A DNA stretch of 64,000 bases from an uncultured Prevotella sp. (GTDB taxonomy: Bacteria; Bacteroidota; Bacteroidia; Bacteroidales; Bacteroidaceae), in NCBI GenBank assembly GCA_934217675.1, contig CAKQCV010000007.1, forward strand, positions 10,723-74,722. The letters run 5' to 3'. The stretch's first letter is position 1. Each line of letters begins with the position of its first letter. Positions 27,614 through 35,654 of the stretch are shown here, piece after piece. The position numbers and the translations under genes were made by a program. The notes below the pieces were generated by a model. The model ran no database searches and was not told the origin of the DNA. It worked only from the letters and a program-made list of their open reading frames with translations.

Positions 27614-29071
27614 ATGGCTTCAATACAAACTACTAAAATGTCCAACTTTCGTTGGGTGATTTGTGCGTTGTTGTTCTTGGCAACAACAGTCAACTATATG
27701 GACCGACAGGTTCTTTCGTTGACATGGAAGGATTTCATCGCTCCAGAATTCCACTGGACTGACGATGATTATGGTACGATTACAGGTTGGTTCTCAATCT
27801 TCTATGCTGTGTGCAACTTGTTCGCAGGAAAGTTCGTTGATTGGATGGGTACAAAGAAGGGCTATCTTATAGCAATCTTCGTATGGTCAACGGGTGCTGT
27901 GCTTCATGCTCTTTGTGGTGAAGCGGCAATGCTTATAGAAGGTTATGACTCAATTGAGGCTTTGCGCCTCGTAAAAGCTGGTTCTGACGCTGCTGTGGCA
28001 ATTGCAACAGTTAGTGTGTGGTTGTTCCTTTCTTGTCGTTTGGTCCTTGCTGCAGGTGAGGCAGGTAACTTCCCGGCAGCTGTTAAGGTTACTGCTGAGT
28101 ATTTCCCAAAGAAAGACAGAGCTTTTGCAACTTCAATCTTTAACAGTGGTGCTTCTGTAGGTGCTCTTGCTGCTCCTGCTACTATTCCATTGCTTGCTAA
28201 TGCATGGGGATGGGAAATGGCTTTCGTTGTTATCGGTGTACTTGGATATATTTGGATGGGACTTTGGATTTGGTTGTATGACAAACCAAGAAGCAGCAAA
28301 TTTACAAATAAAGCCGAACTTACATATATAGAGCAAGATGAGGAAGCTGACGAGGCTGTAACAAAGGAAGAAACTCCAGCAGAGGAAGAAAAGACTATAG
28401 GTTTCTTGAAATGTTTCACATTCCCTCAGACATGGTCTTTCATTGTTGGAAAATTCATGACTGACGGTGTATGGTGGTTCTTCCTGTTCTGGGCTCCAGC
28501 GTATTTCTCTGATGTATATGGATACACATCAGACAGTCCGATGGCTATAGCTCTTATTTTTACTCTATATGCAATAGTTACAGTGTTGAGTATTGGTGGA
28601 GGTTATCTTCCTACATATTTCGTTGACAAGAAGGGCATGAACCCATATATCGGTCGTATGCGTGCAATGTTGATATTTGCATGCTTCCCATTGCTCGGAC
28701 TTATTGCACAGCCAATGGGTGAGATCAGCGCATGGTGGGTTGCTATCATTATCGGTCTGCTTGGTGCAGGTCACCAGGCTTGGTCGGCTAACCTGTATTC
28801 AACAATTGGTGATATGTTCCCTAAATCTACCATTGCTACAATTACCGGTATTGGAGCTATGGCAGGTGGTATTGGTTCTTTCCTTATCAATAAGGGATCT
28901 GGTATGCTGTTTACATACGCTGAGAATGCAACAACATTCAGCTTTATGGGCTTCGACGGAAAGAAGGGCGGATATATGATAGTGTTCTGTATTTGTGCTG
29001 TTGCCTATCTTATAGGATGGATTATCATGAAGATACTTGTTCCTAAATACAAGCCTATCATCGTTGACTAA
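27614..29071 (+). CDS. MFS transporter, ExuT/hexuronate-type anion:cation symporter
   Basis: A 485-residue, 12-helix major facilitator protein. The start region RWVICALLFLATTVNYMDRQVLSL and GWFSIFYAVCNLFAGKFVDWMGTKKGY match the hexuronate/phthalate (anion:cation symporter) branch, in which ExuT imports galacturonate and glucuronate. The GEAGNFPAAVKVTAEYFPKKDRAFA stretch (split across helices 4-5) is another branch signature. An acidic insert (EQDEEADEAVTKEETPAEEEK, about residues 240-260) fills the central cytoplasmic loop. Substrate is inferred from the family only; no uronate catabolic genes are adjacent. Confidence 0.85.
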   Translation: MASIQTTKMSNFRWVICALLFLATTVNYMDRQVLSLTWKDFIAPEFHWTDDDYGTITGWFSIFYAVCNLFAGKFVDWMGTKKGYLIAIFVWSTGAVLHALCGEAAMLIEGYDSIEALRLVKAGSDAAVAIATVSVWLFLSCRLVLAAGEAGNFPAAVKVTAEYFPKKDRAFATSIFNSGASVGALAAPATIPLLANAWGWEMAFVVIGVLGYIWMGLWIWLYDKPRSSKFTNKAELTYIEQDEEADEAVTKEETPAEEEKTIGFLKCFTFPQTWSFIVGKFMTDGVWWFFLFWAPAYFSDVYGYTSDSPMAIALIFTLYAIVTVLSIGGGYLPTYFVDKKGMNPYIGRMRAMLIFACFPLLGLIAQPMGEISAWWVAIIIGLLGAGHQAWSANLYSTIGDMFPKSTIATITGIGAMAGGIGSFLINKGSGMLFTYAENATTFSFMGFDGKKGGYMIVFCICAVAYLIGWIIMKILVPKYKPIIVD

Positions 29072-29122
29072 TTTCAAATAACACCTATTAGAACCAATTT
29101 CTAATAGTTGTGTTTGCAATAT

Positions 29123-29171
29123 AACTGCAAGTTCCTGTTCCGATAAGGTTGGAAACTTGCAGTTTTTTTAT
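29123..29171 (+). terminator. Terminator of MFS gene
   Basis: AACTGCAAGTTCC (29123-29135) pairs with GGAAACTTGCAGTT (one bulged A), ending at 29164, with a T-run directly after it. Confidence 0.75.
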
Positions 29172-29310
29172 GTTAATCTATAAGGAAAGTTCGCTAGGTG
29201 GTTTAAAATAAATTTCTTATGATAAAATAAATCATTTAATAAAAAATCTGATACCCAAGTATTACTTGAATATCAGATTAGAGTAATTCTTTTACATCTT
29301 TTCATTAACA

Positions 29311-29487
29311 TTACATGTAGGACACCCAAAGACATGCTCCTATAACCAAGATCGCAATAATTGTCAAAACGACAAATAGTATTTTTGAAATTTGTTTGCG
29401 TCGTTTGATTGACAATAAGCTGTTATTCTTGAAAATCTCAGATTCGTCAGGAGTGTGATGGTGCGATTTCCTTTTTCTGTTTTCCAT
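29311..29487 (-). CDS. Small single-helix membrane protein
   Basis: A 58-residue protein with a basic, histidine-rich N-terminal part (RKRKSHHHTPDESEIF), then RRKQISK and one C-terminal membrane helix (about residues 36-57, ILFVVLTIIAILVIGACLW). No family name is known to me. An ORF open to 29568 exists, but the -7 box at 29541-29548 would place transcription start after that codon, so I use the ATG at 29487. A run of ten C (ten G on the coding strand) lies 26 bases upstream of the -7 box and may tune expression. Confidence 0.6.
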   Translation of the reverse strand: MENRKRKSHHHTPDESEIFKNNSLLSIKRRKQISKILFVVLTIIAILVIGACLWVSYM

Positions 29488-29540
29488 TTCTTTTATTTCA
29501 TTAATTGAATCGTTTTCGTCTTTGTGAAATATTTCAGCTG

Positions 29541-29548
29541 CAAAGGTA
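29541..29548 (-). promoter_or_regulatory. Promoter -7 box of the small membrane protein
   Basis: Minus-strand TACCTTTG matches TAnnTTTG. A possible -33 TTG lies 20 bases upstream, and the G10 tract begins about 5 bases beyond that. Confidence 0.45.
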
Positions 29549-29574
29549 TAAAATATTATATTATGCAAGAAATT

Positions 29575-29584
29575 CCCCCCCCCC
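29575..29584. repeat. Homopolymer tract C10
   Basis: Ten consecutive C on the plus strand, immediately upstream of the probable -33 element of the small membrane protein promoter. Tracts this long are prone to slippage. Confidence 0.85.
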
Positions 29585-29587
29585 TTA

Positions 29588-30120
29588 TTTATGTTTAAAT
29601 ATTGTTAATACATACATTCTTTCATCTTTGGTTTAAATTCTTTTATCAATGTTTTATTGCTTTTTCAACATGTACGGTTAAAAGGTAGCGAGTGTAGTGC
29701 TGCCTATAATGATTTTTATTACATTTATTCATACCAAGAAGTGAAAGTTGGCTGATTTCTGGAAGAAACTTGGCAACTTTCTCTTCGTAATCAGGCAACT
29801 TTCTCATATCAGCCGTTTCAGCCGCTCCGAAGGAAGTTTTGAATGGATATGAAATATCTTGTATATTACAATGTTTATTTTTCAACCGTATATGTTGACT
29901 TTTTTTCATGATTTATCCCTCATTCCTCACTCTTTTTTATTGTGTCCCATGTGTTTATAGGCTTTTCAAGTGTGTGATGGATAAGTGAGGAATGGGTGAG
30001 AGACGAGTGATGACAAGGGGTATATATTACTTGATATTGACAGTTGTCTTTTATTGTTTTGACTAATTTACTGATAGAAAAAATCATATACACTTGTTTT
30101 GTATTATAATCTAATTGCAT
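29588..30120. other. Gene-poor region with imperfect repeats
   Basis: No gene is convincing here. Minus-strand frames of 87 codons (29646-29909) and 66 codons (29920-30120) exist, but the second is low-complexity (HHSSLTHSSLIHHT). The DNA holds a near-perfect 15-bp inverted repeat (29743-29757 with 29789-29803, one mismatch), a duplicated GGCAACTTTCTC (29772-29783 and 29794-29805), and an 11-bp inverted repeat CATTCCTCACT/AGTGAGGAATG (29921-29931 with 29984-29994). GTGA-rich repeats of this kind occur between Bacteroidales genes. Confidence 0.4.
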
Positions 30121-30128
30121 TAACTTTG
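30121..30128 (+). promoter_or_regulatory. Promoter -7 box of nrdJ
   Basis: TAACTTTG lies 34 bases upstream of the ATG. The leader (about 30 bases) is too short for a cobalamin riboswitch and begins near CGAAAGAAC. Confidence 0.6.
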
Positions 30129-30162
30129 CAACACGAAAGAACTATCCTACTTTTTATTAAAA

Positions 30163-32715
30163 ATGGAAGAAAATAAAAACTACACATTTGAAGAGGCTTT
30201 TCAAGCTTCAAAGGAATATTTCGAAGGTGACGAGCTTGCTGCGAGGGTGTGGGCGAACAAGTATGCGCTGAAAGACAGTTTTGGGCATATATTTGAGAAG
30301 ACCCCTACCGATATGCATCATCGTATATCAAAAGAAATAGTAAGAATAGAGAACAAATATGTAAATCCACTAAACGAACAAGAAGTTTTCGATTTGTTGG
30401 ACCATTTTAAGTATATCGTTCCTGCAGGAAGTCCTATGACAGGTATAGGAAACCATTATCAAGTGGCTTCACTGTCAAATTGCTTTGTTATTGGTCTTGA
30501 TGGTGATGCGGATTCTTATGGTGCAGTGATGTTGATGGACGAGGAGCAAGTTCAGCTTATGAAACGTCGTGGTGGAGTTGGTCATGATCTTTCACAACTG
30601 CGTCCGAAAGGTTCACCTGTAAACAATTCAGCTCTTACATCAACAGGCGTTGTTCCTTTTATGGAGCGTTATAGCAACTCTACTCGTGAGGTGGCACAAG
30701 ATGGTCGCCGTGGAGCATTGATGCTTTCGATAAGTATAAAGCATCCTGACAGCGAAGCTTTTATCGATGCAAAAATGCAGGAAGGCAAAATTACAGGTGC
30801 TAATGTATCAGTAAAACTCGATGACGAGTTTATGCAATGTGCTGTTGATGGAAAGGAATATACACAGCAGTTCCCTATTTACAGTTCCAATCCGCAAATA
30901 CAAACAAAGATAGATGCAAAACGGGTATGGGAGAAAATTGTGCATAACGCATGGAAAAGTGCAGAACCCGGTGTGTTGTTTTGGGATACCATAATAAGGG
31001 AAAGTATACCGGATTGTTATGCTGATCTTGGTTTCCGTACGGTTTCAACAAATCCTTGTGGTGAGATACCTCTTTGTCCATACGATTCTTGCCGTTTGTT
31101 GTCTGTAAATCTATATTCTTATGTTGTAAATCCATTTACTCCACAAGCTTATTTTGATTTTGAGCTATTCAAAAAGCATGTTCGTATAGCTCAGAGAATA
31201 ATGGACGACATTGTTGATATGGAGCTTGAGAAGATAGATCAGATAATAGCTAAGGTGAAAAGTGATCCTCAGACAGACGACGTGAAACATACAGAATTGC
31301 ATCTTTGGGAAAAGATAAAGAACAAGAGTGGTCTTGGACGTCGTACTGGTGTTGGTATAACAGCTGAAGGTGATATGATAGCTGCAATGAATTTGCGTTA
31401 TGGCACTCAACAGGCAACAGAATTCTCTGTTAAAGTTCATAAGACACTTGCTCTTGCAGCTTATCGCTCATCTGTAGAGATGGCAAAAGAGCGTGGCGCA
31501 TTCAGTATTTATGATGCCGAGAGAGAGAAAAACAATCCTTTCATCAATCGTATCAAAGATGCTGATCCACAGCTGTATGAGGATATGGTGAAATATGGTA
31601 GACGAAATATTGCCTGTCTGACTATTGCTCCTACGGGAACAACCAGCTTGATGACTCAGACCACCAGTGGTATAGAGCCAGTGTTTATGCCTGTTTATAA
31701 GCGTCGTAGAAAAGTAAATCCAAACGATGCCGATGTTCATGTAGACTTTGTAGATGAGTCGGGAGATTCTTTTGAAGAGTTCGTCGTTTATCATCATAAA
31801 TTCCTTGAATGGATGAAGATAAACGGTTTTGACACAGAAAAGCGTTACACTCAAGAAGAACTTGACAATATCGTAGCACAGTCACCTTATTATAAAGCCA
31901 CAGCAAATGATGTAGATTGGCTTATGAAAGTGCGTATGCAAGGTGCAATCCAAAAGTGGGTAGACCATAGCATTAGCGTTACTATAAATTTGCCAAACAA
32001 TGTTGATGAACAGCTTGTAAACAGATTGTATGTAGAGGCTTGGAAATCAGGCTGCAAGGGCTGTACAGTATATCGCGACGGTTCTCGTTCCGGAGTTATG
32101 ATCGCCGTAGACAAGAAAAAGAAGAAAAAAGAGAAAGAGCCTAAGCATACTTGTGAGCCACCACAAGTTACAGAGGTGCGTCCGAAGGAACTTGAGTGTG
32201 ATGTTGTACGTTTCCAAAACAATAAGGAAAAGTGGGTAGCATTTGTTGGCTTGCTTGATGGCTATCCTTATGAGATATTCACAGGTTTGCAAGATGACGA
32301 AGAAGGTATATCTTTGCCAAAAACGATAACCAAAGGAAAGATTATCAAGAAAGTTGATGAAAATGGTAAAAAACGTTACGACTTCCAATTTGAAAACAAG
32401 CGTGGCTATAAGACAACAGTAGAAGGGTTAAGTGAAAAGTTCAATCCGGAATATTGGAACTATGCCAAATTGATATCTGGAGTTCTACGTTATCGTATGC
32501 CAATAGCAAATGTAATAAAGCTTGTAGGTTCGCTTCAAATGAACAGCCAAAGCATAAACACTTGGAAGATAGGTGTGGAAAGAGCCTTGAAGAAGTATGT
32601 GGTAGACGGTACTGAGGCAAAAGGACAGAAATGTCCGGTTTGCGGTCATGAGTCACTCGTTTATCAAGAAGGTTGCTTGATATGTAAGAATTGTGGTTCT
32701 TCAAGGTGTGGATAA
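30163..32715 (+). CDS. nrdJ: Adenosylcobalamin-dependent (class II) ribonucleotide reductase
   Basis: An 850-residue class II reductase that makes deoxynucleotides using vitamin B12 and is independent of oxygen. Recognisable parts are the substrate loop SLSNCFVIG, the RRGGVGHDLSQLRP region, STNPCGEIPLCPYDSCRLLSVN with the catalytic Cys-x-x-Glu type loop, and ACLTIAPTGTTS. A TSCPD domain follows (about 690-800), then a C-terminal zinc ribbon CPVCG...CLICKNCG. A lysine-rich linker (KKKKKKEKEPK) separates the core and the TSCPD part. The stop codon overlaps the folB start. Confidence 0.93.
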   Translation: MEENKNYTFEEAFQASKEYFEGDELAARVWANKYALKDSFGHIFEKTPTDMHHRISKEIVRIENKYVNPLNEQEVFDLLDHFKYIVPAGSPMTGIGNHYQVASLSNCFVIGLDGDADSYGAVMLMDEEQVQLMKRRGGVGHDLSQLRPKGSPVNNSALTSTGVVPFMERYSNSTREVAQDGRRGALMLSISIKHPDSEAFIDAKMQEGKITGANVSVKLDDEFMQCAVDGKEYTQQFPIYSSNPQIQTKIDAKRVWEKIVHNAWKSAEPGVLFWDTIIRESIPDCYADLGFRTVSTNPCGEIPLCPYDSCRLLSVNLYSYVVNPFTPQAYFDFELFKKHVRIAQRIMDDIVDMELEKIDQIIAKVKSDPQTDDVKHTELHLWEKIKNKSGLGRRTGVGITAEGDMIAAMNLRYGTQQATEFSVKVHKTLALAAYRSSVEMAKERGAFSIYDAEREKNNPFINRIKDADPQLYEDMVKYGRRNIACLTIAPTGTTSLMTQTTSGIEPVFMPVYKRRRKVNPNDADVHVDFVDESGDSFEEFVVYHHKFLEWMKINGFDTEKRYTQEELDNIVAQSPYYKATANDVDWLMKVRMQGAIQKWVDHSISVTINLPNNVDEQLVNRLYVEAWKSGCKGCTVYRDGSRSGVMIAVDKKKKKKEKEPKHTCEPPQVTEVRPKELECDVVRFQNNKEKWVAFVGLLDGYPYEIFTGLQDDEEGISLPKTITKGKIIKKVDENGKKRYDFQFENKRGYKTTVEGLSEKFNPEYWNYAKLISGVLRYRMPIANVIKLVGSLQMNSQSINTWKIGVERALKKYVVDGTEAKGQKCPVCGHESLVYQEGCLICKNCGSSRCG

Positions 32716-33083
32716 TGCTTGAGTCAGGACATATATATATTAATAATATGCGTTTCCATTCACGCCATGGCGTGTTGGAGCAAGAGAGACTTACGGGGGG
32801 CGACTTCTTGGTCTCTCTTGACGCACGTTATCCTTTGTCGAAAGCTGTAGACAGTGATGATGTGTCGGATACTCTTAATTATGCTGAGGTTTATGATATA
32901 GTGAAAAAAGAGATGTCTATACCTTCAAAGCTTATAGAGCATGTTGCCGGCAGAATAGGTAAACGCTTGTTTGAGAGAATGCCCGAAATAGAGGAACTTA
33001 CTGTAAGACTGACAAAAGTAAATCCGCCGATGGGTGCAGATTGTGAAGGTGCCGGTGTTCAATTGCACTGGATAAATGGATAA
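32715..33083 (+). CDS. folB: Dihydroneopterin aldolase
   Basis: A 122-residue FolB/QueD-fold enzyme that cleaves dihydroneopterin to the folate precursor hydroxymethyl-dihydropterin. Family features are RFHSRHGVLEQER near the start, DTLNYAEVYDIV, PSKLIEHVAGRI (with the active-site Glu/His region), and VRLTKVNPPMGADCEGAGV. A longer frame opens at 32691 inside nrdJ, but the ATG at 32715 shares one base with the nrdJ stop (TAATG), so coupled translation is likely. Length is typical. Confidence 0.93.
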   Translation: MLESGHIYINNMRFHSRHGVLEQERLTGGDFLVSLDARYPLSKAVDSDDVSDTLNYAEVYDIVKKEMSIPSKLIEHVAGRIGKRLFERMPEIEELTVRLTKVNPPMGADCEGAGVQLHWING

Positions 33084-33120
33084 TTTGCCATTTTTTTTAT
33101 GTTGTAACGAAACTTATATT

Positions 33121-33128
33121 TAATTTTG
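33121..33128 (+). promoter_or_regulatory. Promoter -7 box of amidase gene
   Basis: TAATTTTG lies 5 bases before the GTG start at 33134, so the mRNA would be leaderless if this box is used. Confidence 0.5.
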
Positions 33129-33133
33129 CAGCA

Positions 33134-34432
33134 GTGATTAGAAATAACAATAATATTCTAAGAGGTTTCGTATTAATACTCCTCGTATCCCTACTGACAG
33201 TAATGAGTGCCGCTGCCAGAAACTTTACATTGGTTATAGATGCAGGTCACGGTGGTCATGATGCAGGGGCAAGAGGAAGTTTTTCGTATGAGAAGGATAT
33301 AAATCTAAGAACAGCTCTTGCTTTCGGGCGGTACGTTGAAAAGAACTGTCCGGATGTGAAAGTTATATATACACGTAAGACAGATGTCTTTATCCCACTT
33401 CATAAGCGTGCTGATATAGCTAATAAAAACGGTGCAGATGTTTTTATATCCATACATACAAATGCTTTGCCTGCCGGAAGAGTTGCAAGAGGATTGGAAA
33501 CATACACTATGGGTATGCGTCGTTCAAACGAGAAACTTAGTGCCGCTCAGCGCGAAAATGCTGTTATAACATACGAGAGCGATTACAAGCAACGCTATGA
33601 AGGTTATGATCCAAATTCTCCGGAGAGTGCAATAATGTTTGAGTTCATTCACGATAAAAATATGGCAAAAAGTGTTGAACTTGCTCGTTTGATACAAAAA
33701 AACGTATGTTCAACAGCTTCTCGACCTGACAAGGGGGTAAAGCAAGATGTATTTCTTGTGCTTAGAGAAACATCAATGCCAGCATGTCTCGTAGAGCTTG
33801 GTTTCATAACGACTCCAGACGAGGAGAAGCTTCTGAACGATGAAAGTTCTGTAGATAATATTGCGCGAGGAATATATAATGCTTTTGCAAAATACAAAAA
33901 CGATAATTTCACAGGGTTTACGGTTCCGTATGAGGCTGCAAACGACAATAAAGTGAAGATACCGACAATTGTTCCAAAAGATGACAATGAGCAAGAAGAA
34001 TCCTCTCAAAACAAGAAAGTTGTTGCAAATGCTCCTGCTCCGAAAACAAGAACAGTTCAGAGATTAAAAACTCAGGGTAATGTTGAAAAAAAGAAAGAAG
34101 CAGAGGGTGTTGATATAAAAAATGTAGTTGCAGAAACCAAGCATGCAGATGCTGATGAAGATAAACCGGTTTTTAAAGTTCAAATTGTTGCAAGCTCAAT
34201 TAAAATTCCTTCAACAAGTTCACGGTTTAAAGGGCATAAAGATATTGACAGCTACAATGAAAATGGAATGTTCAAATATACAATCGGTTCTTCTCTGAAC
34301 TACAACGAGATTAATCGTTTGCGTATAAGCCTGACTGATGCCTTTCCTGGGTGTTTTGTTGTGGCTTTTAAAAACGGTGAAAAAATGAACATCAACGAGG
34401 CGATAAGAGAATTTAGAAGAAGTAAGAAATAA
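33134..34432 (+). CDS. N-acetylmuramoyl-L-alanine amidase (AmiC-type) with SPOR-like domain
   Basis: A 432-residue exported cell-wall hydrolase that cuts between MurNAc and the stem peptide. It has a signal peptide (FVLILLVSLLTVMSAAA) and an Amidase_3 domain (about 30-255). Zinc ligands are in DAGHGGHDAG and SIHTNAL, and the catalytic Glu is in CLVELGFITTPDEE. A charged linker follows, then a C-terminal SPOR-like domain (about 345-432, beginning VFKVQIVASS), which in this family binds denuded glycan at the septum. The start is a GTG with no ribosome-binding site directly behind a -7 box. It precedes an MCE-domain gene by 12 bases. Confidence 0.92.
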   Translation: MIRNNNNILRGFVLILLVSLLTVMSAAARNFTLVIDAGHGGHDAGARGSFSYEKDINLRTALAFGRYVEKNCPDVKVIYTRKTDVFIPLHKRADIANKNGADVFISIHTNALPAGRVARGLETYTMGMRRSNEKLSAAQRENAVITYESDYKQRYEGYDPNSPESAIMFEFIHDKNMAKSVELARLIQKNVCSTASRPDKGVKQDVFLVLRETSMPACLVELGFITTPDEEKLLNDESSVDNIARGIYNAFAKYKNDNFTGFTVPYEAANDNKVKIPTIVPKDDNEQEESSQNKKVVANAPAPKTRTVQRLKTQGNVEKKKEAEGVDIKNVVAETKHADADEDKPVFKVQIVASSIKIPSTSSRFKGHKDIDSYNENGMFKYTIGSSLNYNEINRLRISLTDAFPGCFVVAFKNGEKMNINEAIREFRRSKK

Positions 34433-34444
34433 TACAGAATATAT

Positions 34445-35347
34445 ATGAAGTACTTTACAAAAGAAGTGAAAATTGCTATTGTTGCAATAGTCGGGCTGGT
34501 TGTCCTGTTTCTTGGAATGAATTTTCTAAAAGGATTAAACCTGTTTTCGTCAGACAGTCGCTATTATATATCTTTCAGAGACATAAGTGGTTTGTCAGCG
34601 TCGTGCCCAATATATGCCGATGGCTATAAGGTTGGTGTAGTAAGAGGAATAAATTACGACTATGCACATTCTAAAGATATTATCGTTTCAGTTGATATCA
34701 ATAAAGACATGCGCATCCCAAAAGGTAGCAGCGCAGAGATTGTCAGCGATTTGATGGGAAATGTAAAAGTAAATTTGTTGCTTGCCAACAATCCGCGAGA
34801 GAGGGTTGCTGAAGGTGAAACAATAGTGGGTGGCATCAACGACGGAGCTATGGGTCAATTAAAAGACTTCATACCTGTAGTACAGAAAATGCTACCTAAG
34901 ATTGATTCTATTCTGACAAGTGTGAATATGCTTTTGGCTGATCCGGCAATAGCCAATTCATTGCATAATGTAGAGACTATAACAGGAAACCTTACAGTGT
35001 CGTCAAGAGAATTGAATACAATGCTTGGCACATTAAACAGCCGTATGCCAGGATTGCTGTCGAAGGCAGATAAAGTGATGGACAATACTGAGCATATTAC
35101 GGCAAAACTCAATAAAGTAGATGTTGAAGGCACTATGGGCAAGGTTAACGCTACACTTGATAATGTTCAAGCGTTTACGGAGCAACTGAATAATAACCAG
35201 GGCAGTCTTGGCTTGCTGATGCGTGATCCTAACCTATATTATAATCTTAATTCGACAGTCAAGTCGGCTGACTCTCTGTTAATAGACTTGAAGTCTCATC
35301 CAAAGCGTTACGTTCATTTCTCTATATTCGGGCGTAAAGACAAATAG
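34445..35347 (+). CDS. MlaD/MCE-domain lipid-transport protein
   Basis: A 300-residue protein with one N-terminal membrane helix (about residues 9-28), an MCE domain (about 38-115: YYISFRDISGLSASCPIYADGYKVG split, then GSSAEIVSDLMGNVKVNLLL), and a long helical periplasmic C-terminal part. MCE proteins form rings that carry phospholipids between the membranes, usually with MlaE and MlaF, which are not in this window. It is cotranscribed with the amidase (12-base gap) and closed by a strong terminator. Confidence 0.88.
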   Translation: MKYFTKEVKIAIVAIVGLVVLFLGMNFLKGLNLFSSDSRYYISFRDISGLSASCPIYADGYKVGVVRGINYDYAHSKDIIVSVDINKDMRIPKGSSAEIVSDLMGNVKVNLLLANNPRERVAEGETIVGGINDGAMGQLKDFIPVVQKMLPKIDSILTSVNMLLADPAIANSLHNVETITGNLTVSSRELNTMLGTLNSRMPGLLSKADKVMDNTEHITAKLNKVDVEGTMGKVNATLDNVQAFTEQLNNNQGSLGLLMRDPNLYYNLNSTVKSADSLLIDLKSHPKRYVHFSIFGRKDK

Positions 35348-35390
35348 ACAAAAAGATTTAAGCATATTTTAATAAAAAAAGAAAAGTGTA

Positions 35391-35429
35391 AATAAAGCGG
35401 AAGTATCAGTAACTTCCGCTTTATTTTTG
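35391..35429 (+). terminator. Terminator of the amidase-mlaD unit
   Basis: A perfect 14-bp stem, AATAAAGCGGAAGT with ACTTCCGCTTTATT, has a 7-base loop and is followed by T-rich sequence. Confidence 0.85.
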
Positions 35430-35654
35430 CAATAATCTTAAAGTGCACAATTAAAGCACTTTACAAAAATGTTTCAAAATAACCTTGATACACATTTGTC
35501 TATTCCATTTTTTTTTGCGAAATTTGCATGCACTTTTTGAGGATGACTTATGTAAAAGGCTATCTGAAAGAACGAAAAACCGAATTTCATGCATTGCCGT
35601 AAGGCTTATTATAAAAAACACGTCGGAAGACAATAAACTTTATATCATTAATAT
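35430..35654. other. dnaA upstream region
   Basis: This gap holds a perfect 8-bp inverted repeat TAAAGTGC/GCACTTTA (35439-35446 and 35456-35463), a third GCACTTT near 35530, and a T9 run. There is no exact TAnnTTTG box and no cluster of DnaA boxes (TTATnCACA); one 8-of-9 match, TGATACACA, is present. I see no good evidence for a replication origin. Confidence 0.45.

Noticed and set aside
29646-30120. Two minus-strand frames of 87 and 66 codons
   Set aside because: One is low-complexity repeat translation; the other overlaps inverted repeats and has no family resemblance or promoter. Left as possible but unsupported.
30129-30162. Cobalamin riboswitch before the B12-dependent reductase
   Set aside because: The leader is about 30 bases, far too short.
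33091-33098. T8 run before the amidase gene, and T9 before dnaA, as phase-variation tracts
   Set aside because: Short A/T runs are common in AT-rich intergenic DNA and are not placed in a coding or promoter-spacer context.
35348-35654. Replication origin next to dnaA
   Set aside because: No cluster of DnaA boxes; only one near match.
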